Below, one piece after another: positions 33,713-45,719 of a DNA stretch of 64,000 bases; position 1 is the first letter of the stretch, and every line of letters begins with the position of its first letter. The notes beneath the pieces are model-generated. The model was not told the DNA's origin, searched no databases, and worked only from the letters and a program-made list of their open reading frames with translations. The DNA is taken from contig NC_133770.1 in the NCBI RefSeq assembly GCF_003597395.2, positions 3,007,734 to 3,071,733 of the forward strand, read 5' to 3'. The DNA is from Chelonoidis abingdonii (taxonomy: Eukaryota; Chordata; Testudines; Testudinidae). Both the position numbers and the translations under genes were made by a program.

Positions 33713-35489
33713 GGGAGGCTCCTCCCCTGCTGTCACAGCCGTGTGGTGTGGGGGTCTCAGCACCGTGCTCACCTCCCCACCAGCTCCTATGGCTTCCCTT
33801 CCTCCAGGAGGGGGCTGGTTTGCTCCATGACTGTGGAGCATGGAGCTCTCCCTAGTCCCGTACTTTCTGCACCAGCAATTCCCCTCATTCACTCCCCTCC
33901 CATCTCCTGGAGCATGTGCTCTGGCTGCATCCTGGCCGACAGTCTCCTAAGAGCAACCAGAAAGTTGAGCCCCCTTTGTGCCCCACTGATTACGGAACAA
34001 GCTTTTGTGCCTGTTAGTTAGTCTGGAGCTCATGGCTTCCACCCTCTTCCCCTCTTACTGTACCAAGCCTATGATGGACCCAGAGCCGGGTCTCCAAATG
34101 GGCTTCCTTGTGGGTCTGTCTTGCTGTGGTTTCTGGCCTTCCCTCTTAACTCTCTCTTGCTGGTGGTTGTCCTGCAGAAGAGAGCTGTGCATCAGGGACA
34201 TGCTGCAAGGCAGGAATTGTGGGGTGGGGGTGAATGTCACCGTCTGCTGGCTGGGCACAGCCTACAGAGGGGATAAAGCTCCTACTATTGCTGATAGCCA
34301 CAGGAGATCTCCTTTAGCGCAAGTGGGAGCTGCTTCCCAAAGATGGACACGGGGAAAGAAGCTAAAGGGGAGGGCGGGAGAGAGGAGTGAAGAAACAGCA
34401 GCTGGTGAGAAAGAAGAAAAATAAGAAATCGGACAGGCTTACACTACCCCTCCCCCCTCAGCAGCACTTTGAGGGCTTCCAGGGCATCCAAACCCACAAG
34501 TGGCACCTCAGGAACTGGGCCCCAGGCTAGTTTTTATACAAGCGAGAATTGGAAACTGTCAGGTCACAACCTGCTGCCAACAGAGCTGGGGGACCATGGG
34601 TGGAGGAGAAGGAACTGTGAACTCTGAGCAGAATCTGAGAGAGGAAAAGTTAGGAATAAAAATCTGTTCCAAACAGAAAAGTGTTTGCAGCCTTTCCCTA
34701 CTACCTGTGTGAGCAGGGTCTGAATGAGCTAGTGAGGAGCTGGGGGAGCAGCCTGTGTGTGCGTAGCATGCCCACCCTGCCTAGGTGTGCAGCACGATGG
34801 AGCGGCTTTCCCAGAGTGATCCCTGTGGGCTGGCGCTGGGTTACAAAACACACGGAGTGTAGCCTTTTATGAGTGATGTGCCTGAATATTTGGACACTAA
34901 TATCTAAACTGTATCATTAAATTTATTAACTTACATTTGGGATAGTGCTGATTATGTATTTTATGTATCTTCTGACTTTTAACCCAAACTTTGTATTTCT
35001 GTATAATTCAAGCATCGTACCCAGGTGTATAGACACCCTTCCCTTAGCCCCGGGTACTAGACCATTTTCACATTAGCCTGAATGCAGGGCTAATGAAATG
35101 TGGTTATCCTTATTGTACGAGTAACGGGCAGCAGAACAGTACTTAGCCTGCCTGCCTGAGGGGTTCCCTTAAACTGAACCTCATTTGCTCAGCAGAGGGT
35201 AGAGATGCCAAATCCTACCTACTATCTGACCTTCTCCTCTCTTCTGTTTGAAGCCAGAGCTGTTAGACTCCACTGAGTCCTTGTTTTGTCCAGTGACGGC
35301 TAGAGCTAAAACCACCCATAACCAGGTGCTGAGCCTAAGACCTGGTGTGGGACAGTGTTGTCCTGAAAGACCCTGCCCAGCCTTCACTAGCAGAGACATT
35401 TCCTGCTACCCACTGAGGCCTGGGTTAAGTGGTGGGGCCTCAGAGCATGACACTGCTGCAGAGAGACCGTGGGGCCAGAGCTTTCGGAT
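33713..35489. other. Unassigned; part resembles the 42.9-47 kb segment
   Basis: About 33810-33930 (GGCTGGTTTGCTCCATGACT ... GGAGCATG) resembles parts of the tandem segments at 43150 and 47100. The remainder is unassigned, and 34870-35170 is AT-rich. The end may include the U3 of the LTR fragment that follows. Confidence 0.35.
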
Positions 35490-35715
35490 TGTGGTCATAG
35501 TGTTTCCCCAAATTAATGCCGGGTTCTTTTCTTCTTTTATTAAAAGTTTTCTTGGCTAGCCACAGACTCAGTGCTTGCGAGGGGAGAGAAGAGGGTTAAA
35601 TTTTCCCAGGTTACTGGGTGGGGGCTTGAGGCGGTTCTGTTTAGTTTTGTTAAGAAGAACCTCAAGATACTGAACCCAACCCTTGTTATTGCCGGATCCA
35701 CCTGGCAGAAGGGTT
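35490..35715 (+). mobile_element. LTR fragment (R/U5-like), family C
   Basis: TTTTATTAAAAGTTTTCTTGG is followed by CCCAGGTTACTGGGTGGGGG and AAGAACCTCAAGATACTGAA, ending near GAAGGGTTACG. Co-linear with 25430-25670. Confidence 0.5.
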
Positions 35716-36413
35716 ACGCTTGCGTTTATCTTTCCACTGTGGACTATTTTTGGTCGTGGAAGTATACACACAAAACAACCATGTTTCCACAGAATTTCTT
35801 CAAATGCCTGAGCTGTTCCCTGAGAGCAGTGGGCACCGTCAGGGTGCGCATTAGTTGGCTGCTGGCCACTTATCAGGTGGCCTTTCCAGTATGTATGTCA
35901 TCGCCGCCTGACCCTTCGCTCTCACTTAACCAAGAGTTGCCTATTTAACCCCTTTTGTCTCTCCTCCTGATGTCCCAGGTTCAGGGACACTAACCCACCA
36001 CAGTCGAGCGCCTTCCCCACCCCGGCATTGCTGCTTGTAAGCGGTGGAGACAGACTACAAGAGGTGAAAAAACTTTGTCGTCGTCATATTCCTCTGGCCT
36101 GACCAAGTGTCTGTCCCTGGAGCCTGCTCCTGCGATCTCAGGGACGTCAGGGTAGCAGATGCTGTTAGGATTGGGTTTGCTTTTGGAGCTGCCTTTCCTA
36201 GAGTCTTGAACAGCACCGCTCGCCTCGTTGGCACGTAACAGCTAGCACCAGAGTCTGGTCCCCTCACTCTCACTGACCACAAACTCTCACCACCAACGGT
36301 TCCAGTGGTCCCGTAGGGCCACTCCTGGAACAAGGTGCTACCCTACAGAACCCAGCCCATAATGAATAGTGATAGTCCTGCGGGGCTCAGACACCAACCA
36401 TAGTGTTCCCAGC
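35716..36413. other. Unassigned stretch
   Basis: No supported coding or repeat feature. Confidence 0.35.
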
Positions 36414-37469
36414 TGTGACGTTATTGATATAAACTGGGACCATATAGAATATGGGTTGCAACCAAGGTCCTGTAGTGGCACCAAATCTTATGTAAAGGGG
36501 GTCAGATAAGGTGTCTAAGACCAGATTATGGGTTACTGGTTTGATTATGACTGTCATGTGTGTCTGTCATTTTTAAGTTGAAGTTATGAGTATATGGCTG
36601 TGTACTGTCTGTATTTCAAATTGGTGCTGTAGTTCTGGTGACACCCAGACAAGTTGTTGTTAGCTCTGCTTAGCCTGCTTGATGGCCCATTAAGGACCTC
36701 AGCTACACAATTGACCATGGAGAGAAGGCAGATACGCCTTGTAACTCAGCAAAGTACCAGGGACTTGCCCATGTGACTCTAGACTCCATTTGCTGTAACT
36801 TTCACAGTAAGAACAAAGACGTGTTCTACACCTGGAAAAGCCTATATAAGGCGGATGCCTCATCTCTCTTGTCTTCAATCCTGCTTCTTACCTCTGGGGA
36901 TTTGCTACAGCTGAAGCTCTACACAAGGAGTGATGACCCATCCCAGCGGAGGATGTTCAGAGATCTGATTTGAACCTGCAGTTTTTCCATCACTGCTACA
37001 AGCCTGACTTAAGAACTTTGCCATCGCTGTATTGTAATTGATTCCATTTAACCAATTCTAGCTCTCATCTCTATCTTTTCCTTTTATGAATAAACCTTTA
37101 GATTTTAGATTCTAAAGGATTGGCCACAGCGTGATTTGTGGGTAAGATCTGATGTGTGTGTTGACCTGGGTCTGGGGCTTGGTCCTTGGATCGAGAGAAC
37201 CTTTTTCTTTCATGGGGTGTTGGTTTCATAACCATTCATCCCCAGGACGATGGCACTGGTGGTGATACTGGGAGACTGGAGTGTCTAAGGAAATTGCTTG
37301 TGTGACTTGTGGTTAGCTAGTGGGGTAAAACCAAAGTCCTTTTTGTCTGGCTGGTTTGGTTTGCCTTAAAGGTGGAAAAACCCTGGCCTTGGGTCATGAC
37401 TGCCCTGTTTAAGCAATTGGTCCTGAATTGGCACCCTCAGTTAGGTCCCGCCAGAACCGCATCGTCACA
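36414..37469 (+). mobile_element. Family A solo LTR, target duplication CCAGC
   Basis: Begins TGTGACGTTATTGATATAAA and ends GCATCGTCACA, so the ends are a 7-bp inverted repeat (TGTGACG). The flanks 36409-36413 and 37470-37474 are both CCAGC. A TATA box (TATATAAGG, about 36843) and an AATAAA signal (about 37088) sit in the order U3-R-U5, fixing the strand. No internal region remains. Confidence 0.9.
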
Positions 37470-38710
37470 CCAGCGCTCACGTTGTAGCCTACCTGCTCAG
37501 ATATGCAAATCTCTGCCTCCCGATTGGCTCACAAGAGACAAAGACTAGCTTTTCTTGGACCTCTAACTCCGCCCACATTTCTCATCTCGACTGTCAATGT
37601 TTATTGGGGGGGGGGGGATGATTTGGGTCTCATAGTCCTGAGTCCCTGCACATACCCAGATACCTGTGTTGGAGACATTAAGGACAATGTAACTGTTTAC
37701 AAGGACTCCATGATTCAGCAAAGAGCAAGACTTGTGCCTGGAGGTAATTATTAACACTGACTTCATGCTGGTCAATATTTACTGTAGGTCTCAGGTCAAT
37801 AATGTTGATGTTCACTTGGGAAGCCAGTGGGCCAGCTTCAGAGCTTCGGGTCATGGGGTGGTGGGGGGGGAGGGTTTGCACTAACTTTTTTTTTAGTTAA
37901 ATGCCCTGTGCTACAAAGCTGTAAAGCTGCAAAGGAGTAAATCCAGAGTAACTCCACTTAATCCAATGGTTACTCGAAAGTCACTCATGCTAATGGAGTT
38001 ACTCCAGATTGACACTGGTATATCTGGGATTATAGTCTGGCCCCCTATGAGCTTACTATCTATCGAAATGAAGACTCACTGGGCTACCTTCCCCTCTGCG
38101 GCCCTGCAGCCCTGCCCCAGAGGGAACTGGGGTTTATTTGTTTAGTTAGCTAGCTCTTTATTTATTCCCTTCTTTAGAAGGGAAGAAGGCAGGTTCTTGC
38201 AGCTCCGTCCAGGGAACTCACTGCACCTGGAACTGGGCCTGAAGCCAGTGGGATCTGAAACAAGCAGCATTTCTTAGCATGGCACCTAAAGGAGACTCTC
38301 CACCTAGGTCATGCTTACGTGCCCCAAATCAGCCCTCCAGCCCCTGGTCCATCTGTCTCGCTGGCAGAGGGGACCACAGTGCAGCTTGTGCTCTCAATAG
38401 GGATGGCCAGTCAGAAGCCCCCTGTGGCCAATGGAGGCTATGGGTCCCAGCATGCAATGCTCCAGTGTGATCTGTGTAGCTTAGCTTAGCTCCACAGGCT
38501 GAGTCCTGCAGCTCCTGGGGAGTTCCCAGCCCTCAGTCTGAGCCGCCTGAGTCCGGGAATCCCCCGGCTGGTCTCTGCCTCTTACCTTGGGGGACACTAA
38601 AGGGCTGTAGCAACCCGAGCAGGGCAGCCTGGGTCGCTTGGGTTTTAGTGTGCGTGGCTCAGTTCCTTCAGCCGCCCTCCTGCCTCGCCCTTGTGGTGCA
38701 GGCCCCTGGG
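37470..38710. other. Unassigned; poly-G run near 37604-37617
   Basis: A long G run and AT-rich DNA. No gene or clear repeat ends. Confidence 0.4.
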
Positions 38711-39520
38711 CAAGGAGAGAGCTGGTACTGGGCTTCATTCGCGCTGCATCGGGCTCTGCTGTCAGCAAGCAGCACGGACGGAGCACATCTTCCTCCTGTG
38801 CAAGGAGAGAGCATGTATTGGGCTTCATTCACACTGGGCCGGGCTCTGCTGCCAGTGAGCAGCACAGACAGGGCACATCTCGCCCCCGGGCAAGGAGAGA
38901 GCTGGCACTGGGCTTCATTCGCCCTGGGCCGGACTCTGCTGTCAGCAAGCAGCATGGACGGGGCACATCTCGCCCCTGCACAAGGAGAGAGATGGCACTG
39001 GGCTTCATTCGCGCTGGGCCGGGCTCTGCTGCCAGTGAGCAGCACAGACAGGGCACATCTCGCCCCTGGGCAAGGAGAGAGCTGGCACTGGGCTTCATTC
39101 GCGCTGGGCCGGGCTCTGCTGCCAGTGAGCAGCACAGACAGGGCACATCTCGCCCCTGGGCAAGGAGAGAGATGGCACTGGGCTTCATTCGCGCTGGGCC
39201 GGACTCTGCTGTCAGCGAGCAGCATGGACGGGGCACATCTCGCCCCTGCACAAGGAGAGAGATGGCATTGGGCTTCATTCGCGCTGGGCCGGGCTCTGCT
39301 GTCAGTGAGCAGCATGGACAGGGCACATCTCGCCCCTGGGCAGGGAGAGAGATGGCATTGGGCTTCATTCGCGCTGGGCCGGGCTCTGCTGTCAGTGAGC
39401 AGCATGGACAGGGCACATCTCGCCCCTGGGCAGGGAGAGAGATGGCATTGGGCTTCATTCGCGCTGGGCCGGGCTCTGCTGCCAGTGAGCAGCATGGACA
39501 GGGCACATCTCGCCCCTCGG
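38711..39520. repeat. 90-bp minisatellite, nine copies
   Basis: CAAGGAGAGAG (CAGGGAGAGAG in two copies) recurs at 38711, 38801, 38891, 38981, 39071, 39161, 39251, 39341 and 39431, a period of exactly 90 bp. Because 90 is a multiple of three and the unit is GC-rich, long open frames appear on both strands at once. They are a product of the period and not evidence of coding. Confidence 0.95.
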
Positions 39521-40109
39521 CGCACCAAGCTCTCCTGGCCAGCTCCCGGCTTCCCAGGGGGGCAGCGTGCACTGCCGTGGGAGACTCACTAACACCAGTG
39601 ATGCATGCGGTGCTGAGAGAGCAGAGCAGCAGGGAGCCGTGGGGCAGGAGTGCTGCAGGACAGGCTAAGGGCTGGAACACACCATGAGCAGCTGGTATCC
39701 ACAGCCAGGGAGACTAAGCCTCCCCTAACCCAGGCCACAGCCTCGCCCATCTTCTGCCCCAAGGACCCACCTCCTTCCCTCTTTCCCCTGAAGCTGGTGG
39801 GGGCTCAGCTCCAGCCAGCAGCAGCCAGGGCCTGGGGCTGCCCTGGGAAGCTGGGGCCAGCCAGGAGACCAGGCCAGCGGCTCTGGGGCAGCACTTGGGC
39901 CAGCCAGAGGTCAAGCCAGCAGCTCAGATGGGGAGGGCTGACACAGCTGGGGCGGAATGGCCGGCAGCTCAGGGCAGGCAGGGCTTGGGGCTCCTCTGGC
40001 CGAGGGGAGGGCTCTGGGGCTCCTTCGACCACAGGGAGGGTGCAGGTGGAAGGGGTGGGGCCTGCGGGTTAGCCTCCCCGAAATGGGGGTTCACTCACCC
40101 ATGTAATGC
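39521..40109. other. Unassigned GC-rich stretch
   Basis: G-rich (CCAG/GCC runs), with no recognisable coding sequence. Confidence 0.35.
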
Positions 40110-40560
40110 ACTAAAGAAAACCCGCAGCAGGCAGGAGCACAGGGACCTTGCAAGCCCTGGTTAGTGCGGATGCAGAGGCACTGGCTGGCTGGTGATCAGC
40201 AATGGAGCCTCTGGCATCCAAGGGTGTGTCTGCACAGCAGCTAAACGCCTGCGGCTGGCCCGTGCCAGCCGACTCGAGCGCGTAGGACTCAGGCCGCAGG
40301 GCTGTGTCACTGCTGTGTAGACGTCTGGGCAGGTCCCCGAGCTTGGCCTGCAGCCTGAGCCCAGATGTCTGCACAGCAATGAAACAGCCCAAGCCCCACG
40401 AGCCCAAGTCAGCTGGCACAGGCCAGCCGCAGGTGTTGCTTCGCTGTGTAGACATACCCTAAGCTGAGCATGCCTTGGCAGTGTGCTGTGCCCTTCCTTC
40501 CGAGCCTCCCTTTCCCCTCAGCAATGCCCGTCCCCTCTCCCTGCCCCAGCCTCCCAAGGA
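40110..40560. repeat. Unit 1 of a diverged local duplication
   Basis: 40120-40205 (GCAGGCAGGAGCACAGGGAC ... CTGGTGATCAGCAATGGAGCC) and 40475-40560 (CTGTGCCCTTCCTTCCGAGC) match 42970-43060 and 43165-43240 in order and strand. The MITE at 40222-40461 has been inserted between the two blocks. Confidence 0.55.
40222..40461. mobile_element. MITE with ~50-bp inverted ends
   Basis: Left AGGGTGTGTCTGCACAGCAG ... GCCTGCGGCTGGCCCGTGCC; the right end is its inverse (GGCACAGGCCAGCCGCAGGT ... GCTGTGTAGACATACCCT). Non-coding, 240 bp. Confidence 0.8.
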
Positions 40561-40727
40561 CACATCAGCTTCCCTTGGGCCCTGGCGCTTAGGCTGTGGA
40601 GTTTCATTGCGTGTTAGCCGGGCTGTGGGTAAATCACAATTCTCTTACAAAATGCATGACAGTGTCAACGGCAAAATATTGAATTCCCCCGAGTTTGCAC
40701 ACAATGAATTTCACAACTAAATGCAGA

Positions 40728-40900
40728 GGGACAAGGTGGGGGAGGTGATACCTTTTCCTGGAATTTCTGTCGCTGAGAGAGACGAGCTTTCCACCTTAAA
40801 CAGAGCTCTTAGCGCTTGTCTCTTGTTCATACAGAGTTTGCGCAACAGAAGTTGGTCCGAAAAAGATACTACTTCACTCACCTTGTCTCGCGAATACCCT
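40728..40900. repeat. Foldback repeat (ACAAGGTGGGGGAGG family)
   Basis: ACAAGGTGGGGGAGGTGATA ... CTGGAATTTCTG is inverted at CAGAAGTTGGTCCG ... CACTCACCTTGT (ends about 40887). The same family occurs at 53068-53245. Confidence 0.65.
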
Positions 40901-41904
40901 GGGTCCAGCCCGGCTACACAACACTGCAAACCACAACTGAACTAAGTCAGTTTCAAGGTGGGAACGAATTTCACAAGTAAGGTTGGTCAGTTCCGAGTAG
41001 CCTTACCAGTAAAACTAATTCCTGCCGTGAACCTGACTAGCTAAGGGACCTGTTTGTAGTAAGGACTCTGTTGCAGACATTTTCTTTAAAAAAAAAAATA
41101 TTGGAAAGATCACGGTTTGGGGGCACAGCCCGATTTCTGGGCCCTCCGTGACATGGTGATTTGCACAGGGCCCAGCTCATTTGTTAACAGGAAACTCACA
41201 GCTGCCACCCTCCTCTCGTCTTACTCTACCTGGAGGCTCATGTTGGCAGAGGAAGAAAGAAGAGTCATATAGCCGTAGTTGTAAAATGAGTGCCTTGGAG
41301 AATTCGATCTGGGTCTAGGTCGCCGCTGTGGATATCTTTCAACTTCCCTCCTGGTTCTCACTTCTGAATCCTGGACCTGCAGAAAGACAATGTTAACGCC
41401 ACACTGCAGTGAGATCTCCAGGTAACAGGGGGCCCATGGGACAGCATGGGTCTGAGCAGGAGGAGCTCTGCTTCGGGCAGCAGGCCCCCCGCTGAGTTCA
41501 TTTCAGGCTGCTGAACTGTCCCACGGGCAGGAACTCAGTTGGTAACATGGAGCCCTGGCCCCATCGTGGGATGGCTAAGGGCTGAGTTTGCCATTAAATC
41601 TCCACTAGCGCCTGAATGGGGTTTTCCCTTCCCTGTGCTGACACTGCAGTGTGCCAGGAGCTGAGATCAGTGATGGAGACACCTCTCCCCTCTGCTCTGG
41701 GAGCTCCCCTGGGACATAAACATCAGCTCCGAGCTTCCCAGTGTCCTGCAATGGTCCTTTCCATGATGCTCTGGGTGCACTCGGGTGGCCAGGTGAGCTT
41801 TACTCATGCTAACACTGCCAGTGGTGCAGAGAGCAAACAGAAGGAGGTTGGGATGCTGTCAAACAGGTGGCCAGCAGACCAAGGCAGCAGGCTAATTCAC
41901 TCGC
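40901..41904. other. Unassigned; block resembling unit 2 near 41310-41400
   Basis: GTCTAGGTCGCCGCTGTGGA and CCCTCCTGGTTCTCAC parallel the conserved block at 44000 and 47330. No coding sequence supported. Confidence 0.35.
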
Positions 41905-42861
41905 CTGTTAAGTTAGTTTCAAAGGTCACAGAAATGATATTGTCTTCACTTATCTGTAACCTGTCGAATGCTATCGGGTCACATTACGTTTGACCCTAGA
42001 TCAAAGGTTGTATTAGCATTTAGATGAGCATGTACTTGGAGTGTAAACTTCCTGAAAAAAAAGTGACTGTTACCTCTTACCTGTTTTTATTATAACGTGA
42101 CAAATGCCTTATGTATATCACTAACCAAATTACTCCTCAAAGAAATCTTGTGAACGCTGACAAAGGCTTTAAGGACTTTAACAAGCAAATGCTAATGTCA
42201 AAGCAAGTGGTCACTGATGCGGCAACCTGAGGTCCTGGACTCCATCTGTTCTTCATCAAAGGAAACACCCACGTGGGTGAAAAGCCAGTGTGTCGTCTGT
42301 GAGCCGGATCTACAAATCCTGATTCAAGGGCATGATCCAGCATCTCTGGACTAATGGATTCTGGTAGGGGGAATCCTGAGCGATTGGACAGAGGTCCCCA
42401 AAAACCAATTTGGGTAACCTTGAGAGACTTCAGGTGAACTAGCAGAGATCTCTGCTATCATTCGGACTTACAAACTCTGAGTCAGCTGTTATGTATTTTA
42501 CCTGCTTTAACCTCTCAATAACTCTCGTTCCTTTTCTTAGCTAATACGTATTTAATTTACTAGAAAAATTAGTTCTTTGGTGTGAGATCCTGAGCATCCA
42601 CTGACCTGGAGTGAGTGACTGGCCTTTGGGATCGGGCCGGGAGTGACCTGATGCACGGTGATTTCTGGTTTATATGACCTTTATCACTAAGTCCAGTTTG
42701 TCTGGGTGGTAAGGTTGGCTGGAGAGCCTAAAGGGGCCTGTCTGTGGCTCCATGGGAAGATTATAATAGAGTGATCCAGGAGCCCGTGTCTGTTACTGGC
42801 TTGGTGACACCTAATTATAGAACACACCACCAGTTTGGGGTGTCTGCCCTGGCTTCTGACA
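41905..42861 (+). mobile_element. Probable retroviral LTR
   Basis: CAATAACTCTCGTTCCTTTT followed by CTTAGCTAATACGTATTTAA, then GGTGTGAGATCCTGAGC, and an end GGCTTCTGACA fit a turtle endogenous-retrovirus LTR known to me by pattern. The left end and target duplication were not found. Confidence 0.5.
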
Positions 42862-42949
42862 GTCTACCCTGAGACGGGCACTCACAGCCATGAGCCCCTC
42901 CAGACAGCGTGACGGAAGGGACAGGGACAGGGTCTGTGGAAGGGCAGGA

Positions 42950-44331
42950 TGGGGGCTGTCATGCACTACAGGAACATCACAGCAGGCAGGGGAACTAGGA
43001 GCTTGCAAGGCCTGGTGGAGGTGGAGCTCGCTGGTGATCAGCTACTGAGCCTCCTGGCGCCTGCCTCTGCATCATGGCCTGGCCTTGGTTGGGCTGCGCC
43101 ACTAGCTAGAGTCCATTTCCCTGCCACACACCATGAAATATCAGGATCGTGCTTGGTTTGCTCCATGGTGATGGAGCTGTGCCCAGTGCCCTTCCTGCCG
43201 AGCCACTGTTTCCCTCGCCCCTCTCCCAGAGCATGGGCTGGCCCGCCGGGGTTCATCGCCCCTTGGCTAATCTGGGGCTCACGGGATCCAGATCCTCCCC
43301 CACCGAGGGTTGCCAGGTGTCCAGTTTTCAACCGGAACGTCTGGTTGCAAAGGGAAACTGGCAGCATCTGGTCAGCACAGCTGAGCAGACGCTAAAGGTC
43401 TGGTTACGTACAGTAACTGGCTGCTCCCACAGGAAGAGCAGCAGCTGCTTCTCAAGCCTGGAGGAGCAGCTCTGCTTAGCAGCCTCTTCCCGCCTCGCTC
43501 ACTTGATGGAGAGAACTGGTGGCTCCAGGAACAGGCTCCAAAGTAGGTAGCAGCACTGTCCAGGGGGCAGGAGGGTAACCTGCCTGCCTCCCATCCCGTT
43601 GTGCCCCAACCCCCACTCTAGGGACCGACCCACCCACCCCACTGTGCTCCATTTTCCCCAGCCCCTCACTCCAGGGACCCCTCCGCCCTGCTGTGCCTCG
43701 ATTTCCCCAGCCCCTCACTCCAGGGACTGACCCCTGCCATGCCCCAATTGGTCAGGTTCTGCATCAGCTCCTCCCAACCCAGCTCTGCAGGCAGCAGATG
43801 AGTCCTGGGGGAGCAACCAGCAGGAGTGGAGAGCGAGCGATGAGGTGGGAGGGAGGACATGTGAGGCAGGGGGCAGGGCCTCAGGGGAAGAGGCGGGGCA
43901 GGGGTGTTCGGATTTCAGGGATCAGAAAGTTGGCAACCCTACCTCCACCTTGGCAGGCCTTAGAAGACTCAGGGAGCCTGGTCTCCAGGTAAGTCTGCGT
44001 CTGGGTTGCTGCTGTTTCTCCACTTGTCTCCTGGCTCTCGCTGGTTCACCTGGCTGCAGAGAGAGGATGAGAGCTGAGAGCCGGCTCAGGGCTCGGTGCA
44101 GTGTGCACTGCCTCAGCACCAGTTCAGGACCTGGCCCGGGCAGGGCTGGGCCAGGCGGCTGGGGGCTGCGGCTTGTGGAGGGCAGAGAGGTCCCTGTGCA
44201 GTTCAGAGTTGTAGGACGGTGAAGCTGGGTGAGCTAAGCTGGAAACATGCAGTTCAGTCCCCTCGGGGGGCAGCTGGGCTCTCTGCAGCCTGACGGGGAA
44301 GGCCCCTCCCCGTGGTCCTGCTTGCTGTGGG
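42950..44331. repeat. Unit 2 of the local duplication, left part
   Basis: Matches unit 3 (47050-47690). About 135 bp (44001-44130 against 47328-47460) are essentially identical, and the flanks drift with many small indels. No coding sequence is supported despite several open frames. Confidence 0.65.
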
Positions 44332-45719
44332 CAGGGCTGGATTAACGCAGGGGCTTTAGGGGCTGCAGCCGAGGGCTAAGGGGGGGCCCCGCAAAAATAA
44401 ATCCATAATTATCTACAAGTCAGTGGTGACCAATCCACCGATCCTGGAGCCTCTGCCAGTCGATTGCAGTCTCCAGGCTGCTAGAAGTCCAGTGGCGCAG
44501 CAGGGCTCAGGCAGGCTGCCTGCATGTCGTGGCCCCGCGCCACTCCCGGAAGCGGCCGGCTGCTGGGGAGTCTCTGCGACCCCTGGCAGGGGGGGAGGCT
44601 CTGCGTGCTGCCCCCGCCCCCAGCACCAAGAACCAGCCAATGGGAGCTCCAGGGGCAGCACTTGCGGGCACGGGCAGCGCACGGAGACACACTGTTCCCC
44701 TCCCACTGGGGCGCACAGAGACGTGCCAGAAGCCAGCCACTTCCCGGAGCGACATGGGGCCACGGCATGCAGTCAGCCTGCCTGAGTCCTGCTGCACTGC
44801 CAGCCGGGAGGTGCCTATGGTAAGCGCCTCCCGGCCTGAGCCTGCACCTCTCACCCCCTCCTGCACCACAACCCCTGCCCCAGGTCAGAACCCCCTCCTG
44901 CACCCAAACTCCCTCCCAGACCTCACACCCCCTCCTCCAGCCCAGGTCAGAACCCCCTCCTGCACCCAAACTCCCTCCCAGACCTCACACCCCCTCCTCC
45001 ACCCCAGGTCAGAACCCCCTCCTGCATCCAAACTCCCTCCCAGACCTCACACTCCGTCCTGCACCCCAACTCCCTACCCCAGGTCAGAACCCCCTCCTGC
45101 ATCCAAACTCCCTCCCAGACCCCACACCCCCTCCTCCATCCCAGATCAGAACCCCCTCCTGCACCCAAACTCCCTCCCAGACCTCGCACCCCCTCCTCCA
45201 CCCCAGATCAGAACCCCCTCCTGCACCCAAACTGCCTCCCAGACCCTGCACCCCCTCCACCACCCCAGATCAGAACCCCCTCCTGCATCCAAACTGCCTC
45301 CCAGACCCCGCATTCCGTCCTGCACCCCAACCCCCTATCCCAGGTCAGAACCCCCTCCTGCACTCAAACTCCCTCCCAGATCCCATACCCCTCACCCTCT
45401 CCTGCACCCCAATCCTCTGCCCCAGCCTGGAGCTCGCTCCTGCATCCAAACTCCCTCCCAGAAAGAAACTAATATAACAGCTGTTCTAAGGTAAGAATTA
45501 GGCTATTTTGAATTTACTTAACTATATTCTACGTGTTTTAAGACTGAAATGTAACCACAGAACGGCTTTATGTTAATTAAAAGGCAGGTTTAGTATAGCG
45601 TTAATAGCCTCGATGCCAGAATTATGATCATTTTGTTTTAAATTAGGAAAAAGACTTGTATGCAGAGGTCCCACAAAATCTAGTAGCTCATGTTCCGCAG
45701 GAGAGTTAATCCAGCCCTG
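44332..45719. mobile_element. DNA transposon (CAGGGCTGGATTAA ends) inserted in unit 2
   Basis: Left end CAGGGCTGGATTAACGC and right end TTAATCCAGCCCTG are inverts. The element is 1,388 bp, with a GC-rich left half, a ~60-bp minisatellite and an AT-rich right half. The 8-bp flanks do not match well. Unit 3 lacks it. Confidence 0.65.
44870..45460. repeat. ~60-bp minisatellite inside the transposon
   Basis: CAGAACCCCCTCCTGCA is followed each time by (c/t)CCAAACT(c/g)CCTCCCAGA, with copies near 44885, 44948, 45008, 45086, 45148, 45209, 45270 and 45345 (period 60-78). The open frame through it is a by-product. Confidence 0.9.

Noticed and set aside
38711..39520. CRISPR-like array
   Set aside because: There are no unique spacers between short repeats; whole 90-bp units are repeated, as in a minisatellite, in vertebrate DNA.
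38638..39687. Open frames of 283-349 residues on both strands
   Set aside because: All are produced by the 90-bp tandem repeat, whose period is a multiple of three and which has few stops in any frame.
44529..45494. 321-residue proline-rich frame
   Set aside because: It runs through the ~60-bp minisatellite of a transposon; the repeats explain both openness and composition.
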